A stretch of DNA of 64,000 nt from Glandiceps talaboti. Taxonomy: Eukaryota > Hemichordata > Enteropneusta > Spengelidae. Position numbers and translations under genes: made by a program. Shown piece after piece: positions 46,256 through 58,330 of this stretch. The stretch is taken from positions 15,316,806-15,380,805 of the forward strand of contig NC_135567.1 in NCBI RefSeq assembly GCF_964340395.1. Direction: 5' to 3'. The stretch's first letter is position 1. Every line of letters begins with the position of its first letter. The notes beneath the pieces were generated by a model. It did no database searches. It was given only the letters and a program-made list of their open reading frames with translations, and had not been told where the DNA came from.

Positions 46256-49200
46256 GCAGCAGCAGCATGGTATGCCCAGAGAGGATTTAGAGCACCACCA
46301 TGGCAAATTTTGGCAACACCTATTAGGTTCTCACCTTCTGTAACAGATACAACTTTCTTTCCTCTTTCTCCCAGCTCTTTTATTAATTTCTTGATCTGTT
46401 CATCATAGGTATAAACACCGGAGAAATCAATGTATAACTTGACTCCCATCAACATGCCAAGCCAACCGTCTGGTCTGTAGAACGATTCCATTAACAATGG
46501 TACTACGTCTTTGTGAAGTTGGTAAGTATATTCAGCCTCTGTAATTCAAATATAATAGATTTTTTGCATATCAATAAGGTAATTTGCATATTTAAGACTT
46601 TCTATAGCTTGACTCCTATCAACATGCCAAGCCAGTCATCTGGTCTGTAGTACGACTTCATAAACAATGGTACTACATCCTGGTGAAGTTAGTAAGTATA
46701 TTCAGTCTCTGTAATGAAATAGTTATTGCATATTAATTAGGTAATTTGCATATATTAGTCAATGTATAGTATGACTCTTATGTTTAGGTGACTGTGGTTT
46801 GTTGGAAGACTACATCGACAATGCCTTGCACTACGCCTTTATGAAGTTGAGAAGTATATTCAGCCTCTGTAGATAAATAGCCCTTGCATATTAATTATCT
46901 CATTAGCATATTCAAGTCAATGTATCGTTTGACTCTCATCATCATGTATATTGAACCATTTCATCTGTAGCAGCAACCCACTTACAAGGACATGTCTTTA
47001 TGTTGATAAGTACATAAGTAAACACATAATTATTGCATATTAATTAGCTAATTTCCGCTTACCTGTTCTACAATTAGGACTTTCCTTGTACTTGTGTGAG
47101 GCACATACTAATACTACAGCTGCATTCTCTACAGCCTCTGCCATTGCTTCTAGTGTTGATCCTCCCATGTATTCCACATCTATCCATACATTATAACCAG
47201 CATCCTACAAGAATACAGTTGGGGAAATGTCAACAAATAAAACAGCCGGTTCAATCAAGTTGTCAAATACCTGGGAAGATATTAATGAATAATCTAATTT
47301 TTTTCTGAAAATTCAGTGTTCAAGCTCAAATACATTCTCTATAATTAAATATTTTACAACATTTTATCAATTAATTTATATTTAAGATCCTTGACAAAAT
47401 TGGACTTATATGTAGAGTAAGTCATTTCCTTAGTAATAACATTTCTACTCACAAAGTTACAAAATTTCTTGGACGTGAATCACAAATTTTCACCGACATC
47501 ACATCAGCATCGTCAGGGGTGATTTGCTTCCAAGAAATATTTTGACTCTGTGAGTAGATATTTCATTACTATGTATGAACATGGCAATCACAGTGGTCTG
47601 TGACCTCACTGATAACTAGCATAATCATTATATGTGACCTTACCACTACATACTTTGAGGTCATTGGCAATCTTGAGTACCATGGCCTGTGACCCCACTG
47701 ATAACATATCATTTGTAGCCTTACTGCTACATACTTTGAGGTCATTGGCAATCTAGTGTTCTGTGGTCTGTGACCCCCACTGATAACTAATTACATGTGA
47801 CCTTACCACTACTTACCTTGAGGTCATTGGCAATCTTGAGTACCATGGTCTGTGATCCCCACTGATAACTAATTACATGTGACCTTACTACTACCTACCT
47901 TGAGGTCATTTGCAATCTTGAGTCCTGTGGCCTGTGACCCCCACTGATAACTAATTACATGTGACCTTACCACTACCTACCTTAAGGTCATTTGCAATCT
48001 TGAGTCCTGTGGTCTGTGACCCCTACTGGTAACTAATTACATATCACCTTACCACTACCTACCTTGAGGTCATTGGCAATCTTGAGTACCGTGGTCTGTG
48101 ATCCCCACTGATAACTAATTACATGTGACCTTACTACTACCTACCTTGAGGTCATTTGCAATCTTGAGTCCTGTGGCCTGTGACCCCCACTGGTAACTAA
48201 TTACATATCACCTAACCACTACCTACCTTGAGGTCATTTGCAATCTTGAGTACCGTGGTCTGTGATCCCCACTGATAACTAATTACATGCGACCTTACTA
48301 CTACCTACCTTGAGGTCATTGGCAATCTTGAGTACTGTGGTCTGTGACCCCCACTGATAACTAATCATGATATGTGGCTGTACAAATTTGCCACTCCGGC
48401 TGCTATACCCTGGAGTAAAATAAACAAATGCTTCTTAGTAAACTATGTCCCTACATTTTCTTTTCTTGCGAATGGAGCAATGCTTTGACAAGTTAGTAAG
48501 AATATGAGATGAAGAGATGGTGACGTTAGGAATTTGTGCAACTAATTTTGTCTCAAATCAAATGCTACCCGTAACTTGGTGATATGCTATCAATAAACTT
48601 GCAGAAGTAACTGACTACGTTATTACCGGTGACATTTTAAATTGAATTGATGGATGAAGATGGTGGAGACTTAAATTACTGAAGAGAAACAAACAAACAA
48701 ACAAACTGCTTAGTGTTGCTTTAAAAAATGAATAATCTGCTTAGTATATTTTTTGCAATGCTGTCATGCAATAACTTTTCAAGTGTAAAAGACATTCCTG
48801 AAAGAAAGTAACTTTGTGGTGCCACTCAAAGACATTTAAAAGCACCCCCAAAAATAGATTGCAACATATTTTCTTCAAACGATGAACTACTAAATTCCAA
48901 GAAATTCAATGCTTATTCTGGTCAAGCTGTATAAGTCATTTGCATACTACACGTGTTATTAAGACATTTGCATACTCACAGAAGAGAAATGAAAATATGT
49001 ATATGTAAGTCTGTGATTTTTTGGTTAAATTTTTGACAACATTTCGTCACCATTATAAATTTACATGATTCTGGTCAAAATCAAGTATGTGTGTCCCAAA
49101 ATTTAGAGAAAAATGAGAAATTTTTTAAAATATTTTTGGCGGGAAATTTTGATATTATGAAGCAGACTGTAAATAAAGCCAAGATTGTGATCTTTTGGCT

Positions 49201-52200
49201 AAAAATGTGACTGTCCAGTATTTTATCAACATAATTAATTTATGTTTACCAGTTGTCCATCAACTTTATTTGTGTTGAAATTTATGAAAAAGACAAAAGT
49301 TTTACTCAAATAATTTTGGGTTATAGTGACAACCACTGTATGTTTTTACTTAAATTTTGACAATATTTTGTCATCATAATCAACTTAAGTAATCCAGGTC
49401 AAAATCAAGTTTGTATTTGCCGAAATTTAGAGAATAGTAAGAAATTTTGTTCAAATATATTTGGTGGGAATTTTTTCATATTATAGCGGCAAAGTGTAAA
49501 CAAAGCCAAGCTGTGAGTTGTTAGTACATACTTCTTGTAGGAGGTCTATCATCCCGACCTATTACCCATAATGCACCATTGGCCGCTGACTTGACTCTCT
49601 CATTCTCCGCCCTACTGAGTTGCTGCAATGCTAAGATGCAATCTTCATTGTCTTTTATCTTCTTGCGTACTGCATCATCAAATGTGAGGTTCCACAAAGC
49701 ATTAGCAGCGGCAGCTTGCTCTGTAGGATCAGAACGCTGTAACATCTCAACCAGCAATGGCAAGGCACCAGCAGAATCAATCTGTGACAGAAAAAAGTGA
49801 CAATGGTGTTGACCATATAACTTTAAAACAAAAAATTTAAAATCTTCTTTGCGTTGCCCAACATTGTAACTGTAAAATTGCGAACATTACTGAGAACACC
49901 TTAAAATGGTCATATGGATGAGGAGTGGGTATTTATGTTGCATTTTTATTTATAAAACAATTTTATCATGACTTCCTACTTGAAAAATCAATGTGAAACA
50001 ATATTGACTAAGTCAGTTTATAACTCAATACATTGCAGAAAGCTATAAAAAAAAAAAAAAAAAGCTAAAAAAAAAGCTAAAAAAAAGCTAAAAAAAAAAA
50101 AAAAAAATTGTTAGCTTTTTTTTTTTTTTTGCTTTTTGCAATTTACTAAGTTATAAACAAGGACTTGGCCTATGTTGTTTCACATTGATTTTTCAAGTAG
50201 GAAGCCATGATAAAATTGTCTTATAAATAAAGAATAAAAAATAAATACCCAATCCTCATCCACATGGCCACTTTAAAATCTCTGTTCTTACCTTGGTTTT
50301 ATTTCTGTCATTCACTGCTAGATGTCCTAAACCCTGTGCTAACTCCATACTTGAAAACCCCTCAGCTCTTCCAGTCTGACTACACAGTGCATCACGTAAC
50401 AACTTGGCAATGAACTCTATAGCACCTGAAGATATAGAAAAAAACATGATTTGAAATTATTTGTACAAGTATGAAATTACAATTAATTCTTGCAGCCTGA
50501 AACAGTATTTACTCAGAGTTAAGGGATAAGCTTTTAATAATGCATTGTGGGTAACAAGTCCACAACTTTTGACTTATTTCCTATTGCACATTTTACTCAG
50601 AGCTAGGGGGTCAGATCTAGTTTTAGTCTCTTCACCTCGAAAAATACTGACCCCATTTTAGACCAAAGGGCTAGAATACACACCTGTCAGTGAAAGGGCT
50701 GCACATATACGTATATTCAAATTAGGGGAGTACCCCCACCCCCACCCCCACCCCCCCGCTTGTGAACACGGCAGTCATTACAGTGTATCGGTATCTCAGA
50801 TAGCTCGAAATCCACAGAAAGGACAGAATAACAATAAGAGGAAGGAGCTGTACATCAACAACAAACAAACAAACAAACATTCACATAAAATATACAGAAA
50901 AGACATCAAAACGTGAAAAACAAAAGACAACAACTACATATACCTTTCTGTGTTGAGGGCAGTCTTCATGCAGAAAGTTAACTGTATTTGCAAGTCTACA
51001 AAAAATACACACTCTACATAAAAAGTAAAAAATCAAAAAGCGTTTGCATGTGAAAATTATGCAACTGGGGTACATAAAACGGAAGGAGTTGGAAGCACAT
51101 GCAAATTAATATTATATGTGATTTTGTATATATTTTGTAGAATACACTGCTAGCACTACAACAACGCTAAATCTAAAAGCAAAACACTGAAATGGAAAGT
51201 ACCAAACATAAACATGATGACCTTAATATGTTTTTATCACTTTTTATAGTGACATTTATCATTTTGTTACATGTGAGCTAGTCTTGGTTACCCAGAGTCT
51301 TGTCACCGGGGGCTCTGCATATGACGCCTCCCCTAGCGAGAGTCTGGGTAAACCGGTCTCAACTTGCCTGCACAGGAACTAGCTGGTAGAGCAGTGCATG
51401 CTGGGATTAAATCACAAAATCACGTCTAACATTGCTGGCTGAACGATTTAGGTACCTTCCTGACAGGTTATCAATTCTGAAGCGAGTGAGACATCTAAAT
51501 TACAACAAACAGGCCTCGTAAACCCATTATTTATGACTTGGAAGAAATGTACTGTGTTTTTTCCAGGCAGAATAGTTGGAACTTGTTCCCCAGACTCTCG
51601 TCTGGGCGGTCTCGTAGAAGAGCCCTGAGCGGTGAGAGTCTGGGTAACCAAGACTATGTGAGCATGTTTTCATTTGTGAAAAGTGACAGTGAAATATGTA
51701 GCACTGACATGGGTCAATTTTCACTATCAATATATGAGCTGATGACTTTTGCAATTGACCTTGAAGGCAGATGTCAAGGTCATTTGTACTTATATAAAGG
51801 ATATCACATGACTATATAGACTGTCAAAAATTCTGTACTTCATATGTTCTTTATGTTCTGAGATGATGTCACTGTCACAGACATTTAAAAAACCAAAAAC
51901 AAGGAGTTTGAAGTCCAGTGGTTGTCTGATATGCATGTCTGTATGAAGTGCTCTTACTTTATGGAAAAACATGACATGTTGTGCAGGGGTGAACAAATCC
52001 ACTGGTCCTGGACTAGCAATTTTTTTGGGCAGACCACACAAATTTTACCTTGTCTGGTCCATCGGACCAGTACCTTACTGTTAATAACTATGATAAAATG
52101 TCCTCTGAATATACAGATTCATAGGCAAGATTTAATGTTTCACATTAGTGGGACCTGGGACCACTAATTCTTTCAGCAGGACCACTGGATTTTTTAAGGC

Positions 52201-55200
52201 ACTGGTCTGGGGACTGCCAGTTCACAAAATGATTTGTTCACCCCTGCAGTGTCATGATCACTATGTATGCTTGTCCCATGATCTGACCACTACAATGAAT
52301 ATTGCTTAATTGCTTGATGCAAGATTTCACTTGGGAAGGCAGTAGATGGCACAGGTATGCTTGCAGCAGTGCAGATTAACTTACAGATGAGTGTAGTGTG
52401 GGCATTTGATCATGTGTGTTTAAAAAATGCTGTTTTAAGAAAATAAAAAATATATATTCTAACAATGTACATCCTGGCAAGCATTACAGGTGTTACTATG
52501 GTTACATGATAACACACAATTTGTTAGTTGACAAGGAAATCTATATTAAGTACCAAATTACCTTTTTCAATTTTAACTCTGTCAGTTTCTACGCTGTTAC
52601 CGTCAGCTTTGTCAGAGGAGGTAAAGAGAGTGCACAATGTCAGTAAATGATGGACAACTCAAGCGTTCTCCCCAGAACATAATGGTAGAGTCATGAGATA
52701 TTTACATAATTAAGGAAAGTATCGTTGTATGAGTTGAATCCATTGATATCATAGGGTGAATATCAGTACTCTTTAAACATCTGGGGAGAACTCTGGATAT
52801 TGATATCACCTGAATGTCAGTAAATGATGGACAATTCAGTGTTCTCCCCCAGAACATAATGGTAGAGTTGTAGGATAATTTACATAACAAATATATGCAT
52901 TATTATGGGAGTTGATTCCATTGATATCATAGGGTGGATCTCAGTACTCTTTTAACATCTGGGAAGAACCCTGAATATTGTTATCACCTGAAAATGAGGG
53001 CAATTCAGTGTTCTCCCCCAGAACATAATGGTAGAGTCGTGAAATAATTTACATAACAAATAAACATATTGTTATTTGAGTTGATTCCATTGATATCATA
53101 GGTTGGATTTCAATAAACAATAAAAGTCTGGGGAGAACCGTGCATATTGTTATCAACATGCAAACATGCAATATATGGATGTTATTCCAAACAAATAGAA
53201 CTTTAATTACACAATTTAGAAAAATATAGAAATTACATGTAAACAACATTTTAGTTGATGATGTTTGAAAAAAACATGATAACAGAGAATGATTATAACA
53301 AATGCTGAATTAAAATAATGAGAAATTGTTTGAGGCTCACTTTTTAATTAATGAAGAAGAAACTTTAATTAATAATGAAAATTTCTACTCACAGAGTCAA
53401 AAAATGTCTTGGAAGCGAATACTAAATTTTTGCTAACGTAGAAATTTTCATTACAAAGTATGAACCCAGAATCAATGAATATTCATTCTCGTAAGAAGCT
53501 CGAAATTTATACAAAAATGTCCTGTTTTAACAATTTGTTATGTCATGTCGCATTGTCCTTACAAGTCTGCTTTCTCTATGAAAGCGATTGACTGATGTGT
53601 GAGGGCGCCCTGCCATGATATATCTTACAGAATACATATATGGAAATATATTTCTAGTCGTCAAATTACTGCTGGGAATTAGAATAGGGAACTTGCAAAT
53701 CCACCATGTTGAATGTTGCATCATGGGAAATGTGATAGCAAATACTAATCAATTAGCATTGTAAACAATAATGTTACATTGTTTGTAACCACAAATAATC
53801 AATTCATAGTCATCCTGACCATTGAGAGGTTTATTTTATCAGTAGCTTCAGATTAGGTGTTATGATAACCACAGATAATCCCATAGTCCTCAGTCTGGAT
53901 TGCAAGTTCCCTATTGAGGTGTATTTTACACATCGCATTTCTTGAATAGTCAAGGAAGTCTAGCTACAATATCGAGATGCGGGAGAAGAGTGAAATTTAA
54001 AATCAACCTGTCAGTTAGGATATAGTGATAGTGATAGTAATAGTGCTAGGCCTATAGTCCTTCGAGTCTACGTGTTTCCTATATTCCTGGTCACTTTGTT
54101 CATAAAATTGTTCAAGTAATGAGATAATAAACTCACTGTGATCGGATATTAGATGGTTTTCATGTTCTTCAATGATGTACGCCAATGTCATCATAGCAAT
54201 GGACTTCAGATACTGGTTACAGTTGATAAAATATTTGATTTTGTTGACGCCTTTTTCTCGACAGAAATACAGTCTGTTTGTGGGTTCCTTGGCAAGGTTA
54301 TGTAGGATATTTAGTGAAGCCTTCACCAGATACAGAATGTTCTGAAAAAAAAGGCCAACAAATATATAATTATGTTGAAGTGTATGATACTAGACCTGTT
54401 GCTGGTTCGAAGATGCATTGCACGTCTCTCCATACAATGCCATGTATCGCGCTGAGGGGTTTGCACGCGCTACTCAGGGGGATAGTTGTCACCTGACTGT
54501 ACCCTGGATTCACCTGTAAAATCACCGTCTATCATTGATGGTGTTTAGTCTTTCTTCTATAAAATCACTCATAATCAAAGAGGTCAACATGTCTTTCCAT
54601 CATTTCCTGATGAAAATGTTATTTCAAACGTAATAAAGACAAAGACAAAACAACATTAAATTTTACAACATAAGCGACTTCTTCTTGTGCAATGCATCTT
54701 GGAACTGGAAAATCAACAATTCTGGCTAACGATAATTAGTTAAAGTAATTACACTTATCAAATTTTGAAAAAAAAAAATAAAAAAAAAATATATAACTAA
54801 ATAATTTTAATAAACAACAAAAAAAGGGAAATTAAAGAAAAATCTTGAATGTCCAATAACATTGGTTGGGCAGTTTTTACTTCTCTATTACAACGTCACT
54901 AGAGGGTGCTGTTCATAATTGCCTTGCTGTACCACTAGAGGGCAGTATCAACTGGAAAGGTCTGTTATTCACTTTCTGTTTGACATTATTTCTGTCTGGT
55001 TCATGTGCCTTGTTTAGATCAGGCAAGCCTCACTGAACTTGTGCTCAGTCAGTTCAAACTTGTGAGGCTGAAATTCAAATATTTACAAACAACCACTAGA
55101 GGGCGATGTTTATTGTAAAAGGTCTATCTCTTACCTTCTGTTTGAGATTGTTCCTATATGGTTCATGTGCTACATTTGTAAGACAAATTCTGATCATGCC

Positions 55201-58200
55201 AGCTTCACCAAAACTTCTACACAGTTCCAGACTTGCGTCACTGAAATTCCAACACAGCGTGTAGACGTAGTATGCAGTAAACCACGATGCATCGGTACGA
55301 AATAAACCTTGCCGTGATAACGAGTTAATCATATTTACACACAGAACTGCAAAGAGAAGTGAAGTGAAGCAGTCATAATGCTGAAACCCACAAGTGCTGT
55401 TTCACCATGCACAAGCCAAGTGGAAAATATGGAATATATACTCTGATTGTTCTATGTCAAGAAAATGCGTGTCTACGTCATTGGTTCTGCTGTGTTCGAA
55501 ATACGAGTGAAAACGTTCAAAATTACCATTTACTTTCCCTGATTTTTCTTTGATTTTTAGAAGTATAAATCCAAACTCATTACCCATTCCTTATCCACGT
55601 GACCAATTTAAATTATCCTGAATTACAAATTATTCGCCAAGTATCAGGTATCATGTGAATTGCTATAATATTGTTACGGCTCCATTTCAGTCCATTCATC
55701 AAAACAACTCAACTAAAGTCTCTCTACTCAAGTTTCCATTGAATTTAATGCACCGAGTCTTAAAGAAAGTATAACTTATGTTCTCATCAAAAATATGATA
55801 CAGCTCTCAAGATGGCTTTTGCCTTACTACATAAGACGAGATTATAACCTTCAAATCCATAGTGATAAAAATATGATACAGCTCTCAAGATGGCTTTTGC
55901 CTTATTACATATGAGATTATAACTTTTTAATCCATAGTGATAAATCAGAAGATTCCTTATGATACAAGAAATAATTTATTTACCTCATATGATATAAGGT
56001 TATTAACAGTTATTGTAAGAGGCATTTATATTTGACTGCCATTGTTTTATTATCATCATTTTAATCCTTAAAGAAACGTTCTACACGACGTCGTCTCAGG
56101 GCATTCTACAACAAATTAAACAGCTAAAAATAAAAAATAACACAACAGCTCTACAAAAACCACAGAAAAAAACCACCAGTAAAATGTCTCAAAATGAAAG
56201 ACACAGATATATGATGATTTACAAACTTTGATGAAATGCCATTTCATATATATACAATCATGTATGTATATTGACAGCTGTACTCAATGCTATGTATATA
56301 TCACATGGGATGACCATCCCTCTCATATATACATCATGTATTGATAGATAGTTTCAATCTGCCCTCTCCAGGATATATTGCTGATTTCATAGATCATCCT
56401 CAACTGAACAATGGTGAGATCTAAAGGACGCCGCCAGCGTTACACCTGTGTAACTGTGCGTGATAATAATGCTTTTGGATGTTTACACAGTATAGAACTC
56501 AATAGACGTATATTGGTGGCCATATTTGATGCTACGTTTCTCATCACATGACTATCCCCATATTTCTTCATTTTCCCCATATTTCTTCATTTTCAAAATG
56601 TACAAATTAGGATTTGAGAATCTAAATCTTAATTTAGTTGAGTAGGTGGACGTCTTCGACGTTCTACTGTCAGTAAATATCACATTCAAATATCTGAGTA
56701 TCTGCAAGAGTTACATGTTTGTGGTTGTAGAAAGTGAAATTTGTGAATCTAAATGTTAATTTAGTTGAGTGGGTGGAAATCTTTAATCTAAGATCTAGTG
56801 TCAGTAATATCACATTCAAATCTCTGAGAATCTGTAAGAGGTACAGGTTTGTTGTAGGAAGTGAGAATTGTGAATGTAAATCTTAATTTAGTTGATTAGT
56901 AAATCACATGCAGTTACAATATACATTATTCTGATTAATCTGTTTCTATCGCTACCTAAATGACAATTGCACAGTGTCACACAAGCTCAATAAGCGAACT
57001 TCATTCGTTATGGGGGGGGGGGGGTCTAGCATCAAATGTGAACGTTCGTTTAGTGGAAGGAGGGACGGGATTTTGACCTAAATGAGCGATGTTTGTTTGT
57101 TTGTTTGTGCGACATTGTGTGATCATCCCTAATACTGGTTTTATTTTCAACATAGTGTATCAAAACAATGACCAGATTCTAGTTTGAAAAGAATTTGTCA
57201 CCTTTGTTTGTGTCCAGTTTCCATCTGACATTCTTTATTATCACAGTTGAGACATATTCATAATTAGCATATTTACAATTTCAAAACTTCTGACATCATG
57301 TCATTGTTGTATATCAGTGGTGCATCAATAGGCCTTTTCAAAATTTGCCATGGCGGCGCTCTACTTTCTGTCTGTGTGTACCTTGGGGGTATAGCATAGG
57401 TTACTTGGTTAATCATAGAGCAATGCTACTTTCTTCGATGTCTGAACAATATGGAAAACGTCCCTGATTTACACTTATGCAGAATACCATTATGGGACAA
57501 AGCTCTTAAGAAATGGTACTATGAGATGATGATACCCCCAAATTGAGCAAGGGCGCTGTAATCTCAATTTCCTGTATGCAGTCTGCAATGGCCAATTGAT
57601 TTACAGGCATACTGGTTACAGGTACAACATGTTTGTGTTAAATTATATAGGTTTTTGACAGATTTGTTCTCATTTTCACCAGAGATGGTTCATAAGTGTC
57701 TGATGTTGGCTGGAATTTCCAGCCACGAACTATCGCTGGTACATAGGTCTCTGTGGTTGGCTGGAATTTTGAGCTACAAACCAGAGATGGTTCATAGGTC
57801 TCTGTGGTTGGCTGGAATTTCCAGCCACAGACCTTAAAATTCACCCATATTATGCACAAAGTGGTGAAGAAAAATAGCCTATTTCCACTTTTTTGTGCAC
57901 ATAATGACCATGAAATAATTGACCATTTGGAATGGTCAATATATTTTGGACTCAGTTTAATTATTAATATATGTATAGATTTGTCAAGTTTTATCCCAAA
58001 CCTTCATTAGTGTGAAGGCACAAATCTTCCATCTAGTGTCAGTAAATCAGTCATTTAATCTTAATCTGATTTATAATAATCTCCTAGTACCACGACCTAC
58101 TGGTGATTTTATATTCTAGCTAGAGTATAGAAAACAGACTGAAGTGAAGCAGGGATCACCCTGGCTCCAGAGCTGCATGAGCCAATGTCCCATTTGGAGA

Positions 58201-58295
58201 AAATGAGTGAGACAATTTGAAAACTGTGTGGGACGGAAGTAAAAATATGGCAACTGTATGTGCGTCATGTGTATATTATACTGGTATACACTGTA

Positions 58296-58330
<35 letters not shown>

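Noticed and set aside
46011-46408. Poly-Leu, poly-Val/Ala and poly-Thr frames
   Set aside because: They arise from (CAA/CAG)n and (ATC)n repeats; only the part from 46335 upward is a real TIR exon.
54015-54136. Extension of the ARM exon below 54137 (EFIISLLEQFYEQS)
   Set aside because: A consensus donor (CACA|GTGAGT) at 54136 gives the right phase for the next exon, whose start (AIEFIAKLLRDAL) replaces this segment; the extension ends in ATC-repeat sequence and a stop.
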